DNA of 64,000 bases from Rhynchopus sp. YZ270_cl-10 (GCA_964035575.1 OZ037897.1:806001-870000); one strand, 5' to 3'; shown: positions 9,761-20,616, numbered from the stretch's first letter. Program-made: numbers and translations. The notes: a model not told the origin generated them from the sequence alone.

Positions 9761-10721
9761 CCATATGCAAGTAAGATACGTTACGCAATGTGGGAACGTA
9801 CTACTCGTGCCCTACTCACTAGTTTATTTTTCTGCCACGACAACCCCCAGACTCAGCCCCTGCCCGTGGCCCGATGTAGTACCCTAAGCACACCCGATTG
9901 CGGCACAGGCAAATGCGACGACAAGGGGAGGAGGGGTGGGGAGAGCGATGGGTACCTGAAGTGGAAGTTGCGCCTCTGCTGGGTGTCCGAGTCTCATAGG
10001 TAATAACACGAGCCACATGCCCCAAAAGAACGCCACCAACACCCCAACAAGGGCAAATCGTGTACGCCGCCACAACACAAACCTACCTAAGAGATCAGGG
10101 CTCCTGGTGGGGGTTTGCGACTGCCACAGATGCCTGCCTCTCACTCTGCCCGCCCCCTCGCCCCTAAAGACACACAAACACACCAGTCACTGCATTTTGT
10201 TGATGTTAAAATCGATTGCGCCCTGGGTGCTATCTTGGGATATGAAAGGGGGAAAGCGTGTGATGGGGGCGAGCTGTGTGTACCCTATTTGCTGCCTTAC
10301 GTTTCACTTTCCACACCGCCCCATATAAATACACACTAGTTATACTTACACAATGCATATTCCCTTTTATTTATTTTTTTTTTTTTTTGAGTGACTTTTA
10401 AGCGTATACCTTTGGCTAAGCACGCCACGACACCGCTTACATTACTGCGCGCACCACTCCATTTGTATTTTCCAGTTTTAGGGGAGGTATCCTCGCGTAC
10501 GAGTTGTTTGACTCCAAAGTGATTCCCCGGCCTCTCAAGCAAGCAGGAGACCAACGTCAGGGGAGGTGTAATGAGATACCCTGGGCCGTGCCCACCTTTT
10601 GTGTTCTGTTCATTTTGTTTGAGTGGTGCGCCCACCTTGCTTTTTGTTCATTGTGTACTAACCTATCGCAATAAAAAGACCACTAAAGGCCAAAGAGAAA
10701 AAAAAAAAAAAAAAAAAAACA
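9761..10721. other. Gene-free stretch
   Basis: No gene recognised. A TATA-like CATATAAATACAC lies at about 10322 and A/T runs at 10373-10389 and 10699-10719. The A-run ends directly at the target duplication of the hAT-type element. Confidence 0.35.
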
Positions 10722-10984
10722 GTACATGTCAGGGAAGTTCCTAAGTGGGACCGAGAACATGAAATTCTGGATTTTAGTTTTTTTTTCCTTTTTTTTTTTC
10801 CTTTTTTTCCTTAGGGGGCTTTCTTGTGGTTTCTGGTGGGTTTCACTGTAGGTGACACACCACCAGTGTGGTGAAATGGTCGAAACTCTCAAAAGCAAGA
10901 GTTTTCAGGGGGCAAGAAAAAAAATTGACAACAAAATCCTTCACTGTCCAGGGCTGTACCCCCAATTTTTTTTTTGCCTGCGGC

Positions 10985-12139
10985 CAGGGCTTCCCGCAGG
11001 ATCTGGGGTTTTGGCCTCCCAGGGGGACCAGCCAAAAAAAGGTGGAATTTTTTTTTTTTTTTCAATGATTTTAATTTGTGTGGTGTGTAGCATTAACGCT
11101 GACGCTACGTTACGTTACGCGCCTTTACGCACTTTAAGTGGTCAAAAAAAATTTTCGACTTCGGCGAAAATGTCCCGGCAAACCGTTAAAACTGCTGCAT
11201 TAACTCGCATATTGCATATCATCTCACGTTCCCCACCTTTGCGGAATAAGAAAAAATATGTCAGGTCGGTAGCGTGCAGACGTTTCCTCGTATAGACATC
11301 TACAAAAAGAAACGACAGTCATGGCAAAGGTTCCTGGCGAAGCCACGGTACGCAACATTTCAAAATACTGTGATTAAAATTGCACATTTTACAGCCACAC
11401 TATGTCATGGGTGGCTTGCAATCTTGCGCCGCAGGCGCACGGTACGCTACTTTTTTCTTTTGCCATGCTGCATGCTTCCTTTTCCTTCGGCGTTTGACCA
11501 ATTGAGTCGCGTTCTGGCTGTGACGGGGTCACTTTGCCCATGAGGCATACTCGTGGTTCTTTGCAACCGTTATTTTCTGCCTCTTCGGAGCCTGAGCCGA
11601 TAACTGGGACTCCGCCGGTCGCTTTGCAAATTCCATTATGGAAATCTGTCTTGGTCCGGAGGACTTTTTTGGTGCCATCTTTTCCCCCTGTTACACGACG
11701 GTGATGTAACGGGTGTTACAAGTGGAGTTACAAGTGAGTTACATGTAACTTTTGTTACATGTAACTCACTTGTAACTCACTTGTAACCCACCAGTTACAA
11801 CCTGATTTTGCCTGTAATTCATGTATCCCACTTGTAACTCACTTGTAACTCACTTGTAACGGTTTTTCACTTGTAACGTTACATGTAACTTCACTTGTAA
11901 TGTACTGTACATCACCGTCGTGTAGTTGCCTGTATTTGGATGCGCGGGGACGGGAGGGTGGGAAAAATTAAAAAAAATGTGGAAAATTCCTAATAGGCAG
12001 CCTCGGAACACTCAAGGGCAGGCTGGTCCCCCCTGGTCCCCCCTGGTCCCCCCTGGTCCCCCCTGGTCCCCCCTTATTATTTTTATTTTCCCCCAGGGGG
12101 ACCAGTGGTCCCCCCTGGTCCCCCCTGTGGGAAGCCCTG
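10985..12139. mobile_element. 1,155-bp inverted-repeat element nested in the hAT copy
   Basis: Ends are CAGGGCTTCCCGCAGG and, reversed, CAGGGCTTCCCACAGG. The flanking target duplication is TGCGGC (10979-10984 and 12140-12145), six bases. The empty site is seen in the sister hAT copy, where GCCTGCGGCGCC is uninterrupted. Near the right end is a tandem CCCCCCTGGT array (about 12022-12075). It carries no transposase; 6-bp duplications leave its superfamily open. Confidence 0.85.
11694..11922. mobile_element. TA-flanked miniature element inside the nested element
   Basis: Perfect inverted ends CACGACGGTGATGTA, flanked by TA on both sides (11692-11693, 11923-11924). The interior is built of many GTTACA/TGTAAC and CACTTGTAACT copies. 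The same CACGACG ends with TA flanks occur at 43488-43626, so this is a family of Tc1/mariner-like or fold-back MITEs. Confidence 0.8.
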
Positions 12140-12781
12140 TGCGGCGCCATTTTTCATTTTTTGCTCTGCAAAAAAGGGTTCGTTGGAAGCTAGATTTTTA
12201 CACTGTACTCAAATTTTTTTGCCTGCGGCGCCATTTATATTATTTTTTGCTCCGCAAAAAGAGAAGTGCAACGCCTCACCGTTCATCGGCGGAAGCACTG
12301 GTTCCACGGGTTATCGAACCCCAGAGAGCACTTCATTGGCATGCACGCGGTTACCGCGAGGGAGCGTGTATGCAGGTACAAAATCACTGCCCCATCCAAA
12401 TAATATTCCCAACGTCTTTGGGGATCCCCTTGCATTTTGCAGCCAAAAATGCAACTAGACCAAAGCAAAAAGTTCCGCGCGAGTGTAGCGCGCCCGGGTT
12501 TGGGACCCCTTTTTGAATTTCGAGGGGCGGTTAAAGTGGGCCCAGAATCACAGTTCTGACACTCATTTAGCATTGTGAGCAACTCACTAGTGGTCGTAAC
12601 CAAAATTTGTATCAATCAAGAACTTGTCCATTTTCTCGAAATGACCCCACTACAGTGAGGGTAGAGCTCGGAAAGCCCGAAAAAGGGCAAAAAACCCCAC
12701 CCAAAAAAAGGAAAAAAACGGGAACATAAATCCAGAATTTTGCTGTTTTTTCCGAGAACAAGGAACAACCCTGGTACATGT

Positions 12782-13114
12782 TTCCTTTAATTGAGTCGAT
12801 GTCGGTTTTAGAAGTCGATTGGGTGTGAAGTTATGGTTGAGTACCACCGGTGGTGTTTGTTTCCTGGTGAACACCACGAGAAAGAAAGGCTTACGCACCC
12901 TGTATACTACTTCCTGGGTGGTGTAGAAAAGTGCCTTTCTTTGTGATGATTTAACCAACGAACCACTCCCAGACCACCTTTTTTTGCTGTACCCTGACCC
13001 TCCTCTAGCTCTTACCCACTTCTACAGCACACAGACTCACTACAAGTTTACAAGGTACAAAGAAAAACACAATGAATCGCAACGTCTTTGGACGTTTGAT
13101 CTGCTTACCATCAC
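12782..13114. other. Upstream region of the PD-(D/E)XK gene
   Basis: No gene. It ends in a pyrimidine-rich stretch (TTTTTTTGCTGTACCC, CCTCCTCTAGCTC) and a CAGCACACAG acceptor-like site before an out-of-frame ATG at 13072. Confidence 0.35.
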
Positions 13115-14401
13115 ATGCCTCACGGGCGTTTTCAGTTTTCAGATCTCCCCTGGGTGAGACCCTTTTGCGATTTACGGTTTAGTAGTATCGGGTTCAATGA
13201 GAACGACCTCCAGAACATCGATCTGTTACCGGCAGTGAGAGTGTTTGCACAGTGCCCTGCCAGAAAGGATGACATCGTCAACGGAGAGTGGAAGCTCGAC
13301 CTGGTGGGTGTGGAGGAACCGAACTCTGTCGAGAAGAGTGTCGACGCCACTTTCAACCAGATGCGGAGCGTTATCCGTCAGGATCAGTTTTCCAATGTTC
13401 GTACAGAGAAGACGATCGACGTATTCGCTCTTCTCCTAGCTCAGCTGTGCGGATTCGACACTGACGAATTTGAGTTAAAGGGGTTCTCGATTGCGTTCCA
13501 GTTTGCAGGAATGAAGATCAACAGCGAGGCTGACGTTTACGTGGCGGTGCGCAAAGAATCAGCGGGACAACTTGTCTTGATCTGGGAGGACAAACTCTCC
13601 AAGACCAACCCTGGTGGAAACAATACAACTGCGAATATGTTGGAGACCTCTGCTGCCCAGATCATTGGGGAAATGATCTCAGTTCACTACCAGAACAAGG
13701 AGAATAAGTATGAGCCATGTGAGGTGTACGCAATCCGCCTGATCGACGACATGGTTGCCTTCTTCAGAATGGAGATGACTGCAGAGCAGATCGAGGATGT
13801 GTGCCAGAAAGGTCTCATCCCAGACCCCAAGCTGCAGGTATGTTGAATTTTTTTTTTTTTTGAGACAACTGCCTTGTAAAGGTTGTAGGGGAGGAAATGA
13901 AAACATATCTGAGTTGTGCCCGAATTTTTTGGTGTGAGCGATGTAAACACGACACAACTTATCCACAGAAAAGTTTTTTGATTTTGTCCCTACACACTCC
14001 ACAAAAATCCGGTGCGATCAATGAAAAATTCTTTTTGTGATTTCGTTTCTTTCTTTATCAGACTTGCTTAAACTCAGATAACAGTTTTTATTTTTGTCTC
14101 AATGATTGCACCACTGCTCGGGTGGAGATCTAATCGGTCGATTGTTTGTTGTGTGTGTTTTCCTACTAATTTGTTTCAACAGGTTGAGTATGTTCCGCAG
14201 GGTGCACTGGAATCTGGCAAAGAGTACGGGGTGAGCCTGCTACATCCTCAAGGAAGGACCTGGTTCGTGCAGATGATGGCGTGCATCCGTGCAGAGATCC
14301 TGAAGCGTGACCTGCCTGTATCACCGAAGTGGGAGTCGACCAATCCTGTTCACCACGGTGAAGCCGCCAATGCTAAGAACCTCTTTCCTCCCAAAAAGTA
14401 A
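13115..14401 (+). CDS. PD-(D/E)XK nuclease-fold protein
   Basis: Two exons (13115-13837, 14183-14401; intron 345 bp, GTATGT...CAACAG, phase 0) give 313 residues. The core has an Asp in SEADVYVAV (D140), then VLIWEDK (E158, K160) and the following QIIGEM helix (Q182): the D-ExK-Q pattern of restriction-endonuclease-like folds. Proteins of this kind form lineage-specific families in protists and are sometimes linked to mobile elements or Crinkler-type proteins; no target can be named. No other domain or signal peptide is clear. A second ATG at 13072 opens a presequence-like peptide in another frame that cannot be joined by a plausible intron. Hence the N-terminus is the least certain part. Confidence 0.65.
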
Positions 14402-14464
14402 TGCCGTATTGCATTTTCGGAATCCGTCCTGTAAGTGGTGGGGTCAATTTGCCGAAATAGACAA

Positions 14465-14612
14465 GTACACAGTACACAGTATACACAGAAAACACAGAAA
14501 ACACAGAAAACACAGAAAACACAGAAAACACAGAAAACACAGAAAACACAGAAAACACAGAAGACACAGAAGACACAGAAGACACAGAAAACACAGAAAA
14601 CACAGAAAACAC
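14465..14612. repeat. 9-bp tandem repeat (AAAACACAG)n
   Basis: About sixteen units of CAGAAAACA, with a run of three CAGAAGACA variants near 14560-14590. It starts 60 bp after the stop of the preceding gene. Just before it, GTGGTGGGGTCAATTTGCC (about 14438) belongs to the repeat family found again at 50.2-50.5 and 55.4-55.6 kb. Confidence 0.9.
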
Positions 14613-14645
14613 AGTAAAATTTACCCAAAAAAAGAAAAAAAACAT

Positions 14646-14702
14646 AGTGGAGTTCATCCTCGGGTGTCTACACTAATACAACCAAGTTTTCAAAAAAAAC
14701 GT
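14646..14702 (+). repeat. Short interspersed element 'W', copy 1
   Basis: Begins AGTGGAGTTCATCC, contains GGTGTCTACACTAATACAAC and ends TTTTC plus an A-run. Same pattern at 20170, 38060, 38447, 44228, 46801, 48402 and, reversed, 63437. Confidence 0.7.
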
Positions 14703-15586
14703 AATCGTGCTGTCATCGGCCGTTTACTAACTCGCGACACGAAAATCGGAAAAACTATTCTAAATATCTGGATTTTTGGACCAATCTTTCCAATGCCGAA
14801 TCTTACACTTTAGTGCCTCTGCGTGAAATGTCATTTTTTGGTCATTTTTTGGTGGACCCCGTATCGGGGGTGGGTACGCCACAAAAACAACCTTAAAACC
14901 TTTACACGGAGTGTAATGAATTCTTTAAATTGTGTGCGAAAGTGTAAGGTTTTTTACTCATTGACAAGATTGTGCCATGCAAATGTGTATTCTCTGATCA
15001 GATGTATGAATTATTTTTTTCTTCTTTTTTTTCCTGTCGAAAGTTTATGTGAGAAACGACTGAGAAAGCGTACGTTCCTTAAGGATTCTGTGGGCAAAGC
15101 AAACGTTTTCGCCAATTACCGTTATGTTCACCTTTTTTGGTTGTTTTTGGCGCCATACCTTGCCATACGGTATGGGAAACGCGATTCTGTGCTGTTGCAT
15201 ATCTGTGCAGGTCCTATTGTGCAAAAACAACCCAAAAAGCCATGCTCAGCGTAGCATTCTGTGATCACTCAGGTGTTTTATCTTGGTTAAGATCCCTTAC
15301 GATCGATTCGGTTCTGTGCCAGACTATCTCGATCATCAACCACACGAGCTAGAATACAGTGTTTAGGATTCGCAAAACTAAATGTTCGATTGTTTTTGGT
15401 GACAATACAACAGAAGGGTGTCACACATCCTGACGGTGACCTGCAAGAAATGGAGTTTGTTAACTAGTCAAAGACCCCCTTCAACGTCCCATCTCCTGTC
15501 TCCCATCTCTCCCCCCTTTCTTCCCCAGCAACTGATAGTTACATACACCGATACAGGAGATACACAAAAAGCACGCGAGATATGTG
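14703..15586. other. Gene-free stretch, probable upstream region of the surface-protein gene
   Basis: No coding frame supported. 15475-15528 is a long C/T tract ending CTTCCCCAG, a strong splice-acceptor-like site 58 nt before the next ATG. Confidence 0.4.
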
Positions 15587-17782
15587 ATGAGGACCTTATT
15601 TATTATTTTTATTTTGACTGGGGTACATTCCCAGCCCACACCAAGTCCTCCGACCCCAAGTCCGCCAACACCAAGTCCTCCGACCCCAAGTCCGCCAACA
15701 CCGAGTCCTCCAACACCAAGTCCTCCGACACCAAGCCCCACAACGGCGAACCCGCTGGTTACGCAAAGTCCTCCGACACCAAGTCCTCCGACACCAAGCC
15801 CCACAACAGCGAACCCGCTGGCAACACCAAGTCCGCCAACACCAAGCCCCGCAACACCAGCCCCGACAACTGTTAGCCCCCTCACCGCATCCCCAGACGC
15901 AACTCTGCCGCCTCCCACACTGACGCCAACGTTGCCCCCACCAACGCCGTCTCCAGGTACCCTTACCCCTGGGACACTTGATTCACCGGTCATCAGCATT
16001 ATTGAGAATGATTTATACACTGTTGTCAAAATAGATGCAGCAACCCCTGGGAGCAAGGTGTACTACACGTTGGATGGGTCTGACCCGAACCTGCCGTCCG
16101 TCAACAGCGCAAGTAGTGTGTACACAAGCGAGCTTGTCATCCGTCAAACAGGAGTGATTGTGCGTGCCGTGTCGTGGAAGGAGGGGGTTTTGAACGGTCC
16201 GTTCAGCACGCCCAGCTCTGCTGTTGTGTCGGTTGTGGATTTGATGGATCCGCCTGTCTTCACCCCGCCGGAGCGGGCCCAGCTGACGGGGACTATTGTG
16301 TCTATCGCGACGAGCACAAATGACACAACACAGGAGCAGATCATCTACACACGTTGCTCCGCGGAAGTATGTGTGTCACCACTGCTTGCGTCGAGCGGTG
16401 CCACCACAGCGAACACATACACCTTCGCACCCATTCTCCTCGATGTGCCTGGTGTCGTGAGCCTTGCGGCAGTGACCATCGCGAAGGACGGGTCTGCCAC
16501 TAATGGCGTCGTGCGCCGCCCCTCCACGGTCACGCACATCACTTATGATGTTGCCTTGCGGTGCAAACCCCCTGTACTGCTTTCGCAGAGTGGGCGTTAC
16601 GTGTCGTCGTTGACATTGCGTGTGGCGCAGCCTGTGGATGGGTGTCGCATCGAGTATATGTTCGAAACCGCCTCTGACGCGGGCAGCTACCGCGCGTATG
16701 CGTTTGACAGCCCACCGGGGCTGTCGCTTGTGGGGAACTACACAGCGGTCGTGGTAGCGCGTCAAGGTGGGTACGTCGATTCGGAGTTGGTGTCTGCGGT
16801 GTACGTGATTGTGCCTGTCGCGCAGGTCGTTGCTGCGCGGGTGCAGATTGACGAGAGCACCTCGCTTTCCGCGAAGTCCGAGGATTTTAGGGCGAAGGTC
16901 GCAGCGAACCTTGGTGTGGCGACATCGCGGGTGCAGATGCTTGCGACCGACAGGGACGAGGCTGCAGACGCCGTCGACACGATGATCTTCCGCTTTGCTT
17001 TTACCCCTGCACCGTCTGTCAGCGCAGAGGAGAAGAGCGAGGAGTTTTTGAGCAGGCAGTTCCTTGCCCTCCCGGATGCGAATCTGAAGGCCCTTGGCGT
17101 CGAATCGGTGTGGAAGGACGGCGGAGCCATTCCTACCCTAGCGCCACGCGACGACGACGACGACGGCCTGTTCTCTGCGCGGAACATCCTCATTGCTGCT
17201 CTTGCGCTTGTCTGCCTCTTGATTCTCCTTGGTGTGTTGTGGTTCTGCTGCAAAAAGAAGCCGGCTGCGGCGGCGACGACGGAACCTTCACACGAACCAA
17301 TTCACGAGAAGGATTTGCACTCTTGGGAGGAGGAGCAGCGGAGGCGTGAGAAGGAGGTACCCCTACTGGAGGCTGCCCCACCACGTCCGTACGAGCCTGC
17401 ACCGCAGCAGGTTGTCTCCCCTGTTGAGGTAGTGGAGCAGCGGCAGCCTGCCCCCGTGGGTGGGCCGTTGCCACCCCCACCGGTGACCTACGGAAAGACC
17501 TTCGCACGTCCACATGAGTACAGTCCGCTCCCCTTGCCCCCGCCCATGGCACCGCAACCAATGCCTTCTGTTGTTGCAGGCAGCCCCGTCCTCAGCCACC
17601 ACCCTTCAGGCGCACGCTTCACAACCCCACCACACCCAGACGGTACATCAGCCGTAGTCGCTAGCCCGCTGCAACTGCAAGGCAGCCCCCCTTCGTTAGG
17701 CACTGTGTACAACACACCCTACCCGTCGCAGATGCAGCTGCAACAGCCGCACCCGACGCTCGGGTTGTACAGTCAGATATGA
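15587..17782 (+). CDS. Pro/Thr/Ser-rich single-pass surface protein with chitobiase-type beta-sandwich modules
   Basis: 731 residues, single exon. MRTLFIIFILTGVHSQ is a signal peptide. Residues 17-130 are a PTPSPP repeat region, likely heavily O-glycosylated stalk. At 134-212 the block KVYYTLDGSDPNLPS...YTSELVI matches the CHB_HEX_C-type domain found in bacterial and protist surface glycoside-binding proteins; two weaker copies follow (about 221-318 and 325-408). Residues 409-510 resemble a small SEA-like fold. A transmembrane helix (ILIAALALVCLLILLGVLWF, about 532-551) is followed by CCKKK and a 175-residue Pro/Gln-rich cytosolic tail. The role is inferred: cell-surface adhesion or sugar recognition. 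The ATG at 15587 was chosen because it starts the signal peptide. Confidence 0.8.
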   Translation: MRTLFIIFILTGVHSQPTPSPPTPSPPTPSPPTPSPPTPSPPTPSPPTPSPTTANPLVTQSPPTPSPPTPSPTTANPLATPSPPTPSPATPAPTTVSPLTASPDATLPPPTLTPTLPPPTPSPGTLTPGTLDSPVISIIENDLYTVVKIDAATPGSKVYYTLDGSDPNLPSVNSASSVYTSELVIRQTGVIVRAVSWKEGVLNGPFSTPSSAVVSVVDLMDPPVFTPPERAQLTGTIVSIATSTNDTTQEQIIYTRCSAEVCVSPLLASSGATTANTYTFAPILLDVPGVVSLAAVTIAKDGSATNGVVRRPSTVTHITYDVALRCKPPVLLSQSGRYVSSLTLRVAQPVDGCRIEYMFETASDAGSYRAYAFDSPPGLSLVGNYTAVVVARQGGYVDSELVSAVYVIVPVAQVVAARVQIDESTSLSAKSEDFRAKVAANLGVATSRVQMLATDRDEAADAVDTMIFRFAFTPAPSVSAEEKSEEFLSRQFLALPDANLKALGVESVWKDGGAIPTLAPRDDDDDGLFSARNILIAALALVCLLILLGVLWFCCKKKPAAAATTEPSHEPIHEKDLHSWEEEQRRREKEVPLLEAAPPRPYEPAPQQVVSPVEVVEQRQPAPVGGPLPPPPVTYGKTFARPHEYSPLPLPPPMAPQPMPSVVAGSPVLSHHPSGARFTTPPHPDGTSAVVASPLQLQGSPPSLGTVYNTPYPSQMQLQQPHPTLGLYSQI

Positions 17783-18553
17783 TGTAAATTGGGGGAAAGA
17801 AAATAGAAAAAAAACATGGGGAGGGGGGAGGTGAGAAAAAGTATTAGAAATTTGTGATTTTTTTTTTAAACTAGATGTGAGTGTCTGAGAGACCCTTCAT
17901 CAGCTTTTCTTTTAATTTGTTTGTCAATGTTGCACAGTTCAACGCTGGGGAGTGGGAGGGAAGGGAAGGGAGCCAAGAAAAGGCGTCAAACCAGAGTTTT
18001 CCTCATCTCTGCCGCACTCTTAACGGAATAAGGTGTGTAGTCTGTACATTAAGGTAGTTGTCCATAGCCCCTTTTTTTGGGGTGAACATTGGAGTAGTCA
18101 GAACCCCCACCTTGGTGGTGAAATATAACTTATGACCCCGTTTTTTTTTTTGTTACCCCCTTACCGCTATCCCACCCCTCCCCTCCCCTCCAGTGGACCA
18201 TCTCTTCAAAGCATCGTTTTTATTTTGTATATTTTTAAATGTGTTTGCGATAAGTGTATTCATCTTTCTAGTCTTCTTTTTGTTTCTTTCTCTATATCAA
18301 TCAAATGGAAACAGATGGACGGTGCGTGCCCGCTAGTTTGTTACCTTCTTTTTAAGAGAATAACAACAGCTTGAGTGACAAAAATGGGGGGAAAAAAGTA
18401 TTTCTCCTTTTTGTTTCTTATTTTACTTACCATAACTAATCCTGAAGTTTAGTTTCTATTTGCCTTTCGCTTACATGTCAGACTAGAATTTTATGAGGCA
18501 TCGTCTTTGCTCTTCCTAACGTTCTTTTCCACGTTTTTTTTTTTTTTTTTCAG
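17783..18553. other. Gene-free stretch (3' UTR and spacer)
   Basis: A/T and G-rich runs only. No gene, RNA or clear repeat seen before the S-type element at 18554. Confidence 0.35.
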
Positions 18554-18655
18554 ATGTAAACCACGAAATGGATTGTAGGACTGCATGATTGGGTGTCCAC
18601 CCCCCCACGGTACACTGTTTCGCGAGAGGGCTTTGTATTTCAACTCTACTTTGAG
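18554..18655 (+). repeat. Interspersed element 'S', copy 1
   Basis: Reads CACGAAATGGATTGTAGGAC, GGTGTCCACCCCCC, GGTACACTGTTT and GAGAGGGCTTTGTATTTCAA. The same blocks in the same order recur in at least nine places in the window. A second copy is at 18902-18985. Confidence 0.8.
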
Positions 18656-18901
18656 ACTGTGTTTAAATCTACAACGTCTCAATGCTTTCTGTTCTCCTGA
18701 ATTGAAATCATACGAAAACTGAACGTCCTGTCACCACTCCTTAGAGTAAAATGGGTGGGATATTTTAATTATATTTTTGTTTCCTCAATTTTCAAAACAT
18801 AAGATGGCATTCACATCCCCCTTTCTCTCTCATCTCAAAAAGATGAGATATTTGTCACAACAACTAGAAGGAAATCACAATGCATGGATCTTCCATTTTT
18901 T

Positions 18902-18985
18902 TTGCATTGGGTGTCCACCCCGGTACAAGCCGGTCATATACCAAAGGTACACTGTTCACGAGAGGGCTTTGTATTTCAAGGCAAC
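18902..18985 (+). repeat. Interspersed element 'S', copy 2
   Basis: Lacks the first block but has GGGTGTCCACCCC, GGTACAAGCCGGTCATA, CCAAAGGTACACTGTTCACG and AGAGGGCTTTGTATTTCAAG. Confidence 0.8.
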
Positions 18986-19092
18986 CTTTTTTTTCTCTCT
19001 TTTGTAGGGATGTTAAAGGGGAGATGTTACGTGTTTGACGACCTGATGAGTCTCATGCTTCTGCAATTCCCATTGAATATCGCGTCTAGCTG

Positions 19093-19196
19093 CGGTCTTC
19101 ATCGATCCCAGAGCCAAGACATCCACCGATAAGTGCATAAGTGTTGTCGCCTGCAGTAGACAGCGCTACTAACAGGGGACGCCAAAAAAAAAAAGC
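19093..19196 (-). repeat. Interspersed element 'E', copy 1
   Basis: About 105 bp from GCGGTCTTCATCGATCCCAG to GGGGACGCCAAAAAA. A close copy in opposite orientation lies at 37697-37803, there placed inside an S element. Confidence 0.8.
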
Positions 19197-19224
19197 TCCC
19201 TTTAATTGGTGTTACCGATCTGCT

Positions 19225-19335
19225 GTCGGGGACATGTCAACGACATGTCAAGGACATGTCAATATAGGGGGGGTGTGTCATTTTCCCCTGTAAACCTTGT
19301 GTCAAGGACATGTCAAGGACCTGTCAATATGGGCC
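19225..19335. repeat. Short palindromic tandem repeat GACATGTCAA
   Basis: Several copies of the palindrome GACATGTC in two clusters, each ending in GTCAATAT and a G-run. 19340-19748 holds no recognised feature apart from a C/T-rich leader before the next gene. Confidence 0.6.
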
Positions 19336-19748
19336 CTTTCGGGAACACCATTAATGCTTACTGTTTTGTTAAAGTAGTACACATATGCATTTGTTTTTGG
19401 TAGGATACTTCGTGGTTATGGGTTTCCCTTATTCCCTGTATTTTGGTCACACACCAAAAAAAGGTACACCACCACAATCCCGCTTTCTTGTATTTCCAGT
19501 CACATTATACAAGATGTGTGCACATAATGGGGACGCATCATTTTTATTCAAAAAAACCCCCCTTAGTTCCCCTTATTCTATGTGCAATCTCCCCCTTTCC
19601 CCCTCTGAAGTATGTCAAAAGTGTAAAAGCTGATTTTTTTTTTAAACTATTTCCCGAGACAGCCCCTATCCCCTTCCCCCCTCCTTAGTTGCATCAGGGG
19701 AGTTGTGGTTTTTCCCCCCATTCCCTTCCTCTTTTCATTTACAAAGCG

Positions 19749-20159
19749 ATGTTACGTCGTTGTGTGCTAAGGTGTGCACGGAAGGGTGCCAGCTCTCAGT
19801 CGACGTCTGCTCATATACAGAAGACAGTTGAGGTAGAGACAAGGCAGGAGCATGAGGTGGTGAAGACGCCCGAGGAGAAAGCTGAGGATGACAAAGCGCA
19901 CGACGCCTCCAGCTGGCGTGTCGCAGGTGGCATAGTGCTTGCGGCCTGCGGTATTGTGTCTCTCAGTCTTATCACATCCTCACCCCCCAAGCGTGCTGTC
20001 CCACAACACCACCAGCAGCAACAGTACCAGCAGTATCAGCAGTACCAGCAGCAGCAGCAGCAGCAGCAAGACTTCCAGTCGTCCTACCCGCAAGACCAGT
20101 CCTTCACCCCAGCAACTGATACCCAAGGCAACCACGTAGAATATACGATTCGTATCTAG
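19749..20159 (+). CDS. Small Gln-rich single-pass membrane protein, probably mitochondrial
   Basis: 136 residues. The N-terminus MLRRCVLRCARKGASSQSTS is Arg-rich without acids, as in mitochondrial presequences. A charged stretch (EVETRQEHEVVKTPEEKAEDDK) is followed by one helix WRVAGGIVLAACGIVSLSLI (about 75-94) and then a QQYQQYQQYQQQQ tract with a polar tail. I do not recognise the family. It sits directly before tafazzin, a mitochondrial enzyme, which mildly supports the location but not a shared task. Confidence 0.6.
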   Translation: MLRRCVLRCARKGASSQSTSAHIQKTVEVETRQEHEVVKTPEEKAEDDKAHDASSWRVAGGIVLAACGIVSLSLITSSPPKRAVPQHHQQQQYQQYQQYQQQQQQQQDFQSSYPQDQSFTPATDTQGNHVEYTIRI

Positions 20160-20169
20160 AAAAATATTT

Positions 20170-20222
20170 AGTGGAGCTCATCCTGTGTCTACACTAATAC
20201 AACGATGTTTTCAGAAAACAAA
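20170..20222 (+). repeat. Element 'W', copy 2
   Basis: AGTGGAGCTCATCC, GTGTCTACACTAATACAAC and TTTTCAGAAAAC, starting 10 nt after the stop of the Gln-rich gene. 20223-20616 holds no gene; it has C/T runs and a G-run at 20602-20613. Confidence 0.7.
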
Positions 20223-20616
20223 AAGGTGCTGTAGTTCCCTCGAAACAAGAAGGAATCTGCCCCCCCACTCACCACTGCCTTGAGTGGTGTGGAAACCCCA
20301 CGTAGAACGGCAAGAAAACGTGGTCAGAGGCAGTGCCAGGGTCAAAAAATGCAGGCACTAAGCCCATACCGTTACCAAAAAAAAAGGGGTATATAGTCTC
20401 TCTCTAGCATAGTGGCAATGTAGTTTCATTCAAGATATATTTTCTTTTTTTTTGTTTTTCTCCCCACCTCACACCACCTCCCCACCCCCTTCTCCATCAT
20501 CAACATTCCCAGGAGAGGGGGGTGTGGGGAGGGAGTACTCTCTATTCCCTTTACTTTCGGATAGTTTTTTTGTGTGGTTGAGAGGCATTCTCCAACTTTG
20601 GTGGGGGGGGGGGGTT

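Larger units (their letters stand above)
10730..12773 (-). mobile_element. Non-autonomous hAT-type transposon, copy 1 (interrupted)
   Basis: Flanked by a perfect 8-bp target duplication GTACATGT (10722-10729 and 12774-12781). Ends are inverted: CAGGGAAGTTCCT at the left and, reversed, CAGGGTTGTTCCT at the right. CAGGG ends with 8-bp duplications are the hAT hallmark. Without the nested element this copy is about 883 bp and matches the copy at 55650-56533 in opposite orientation nearly end to end. No transposase frame is seen, so it must be mobilised in trans. Confidence 0.9.

Noticed and set aside
13072-13200. Mitochondrial presequence MNRNVFGRLICLPSHASRAF joined to the PD-(D/E)XK frame by a 29-nt intron
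   Set aside because: No GT-AG pair gives the right phase and the intron would be half the size of the smallest other intron.
14307-14657. KHRKHRKHR or FCVFCVFCV repeat proteins
   Set aside because: Products of the 9-bp tandem repeat read in frame; the real gene's last exon ends at 14401.
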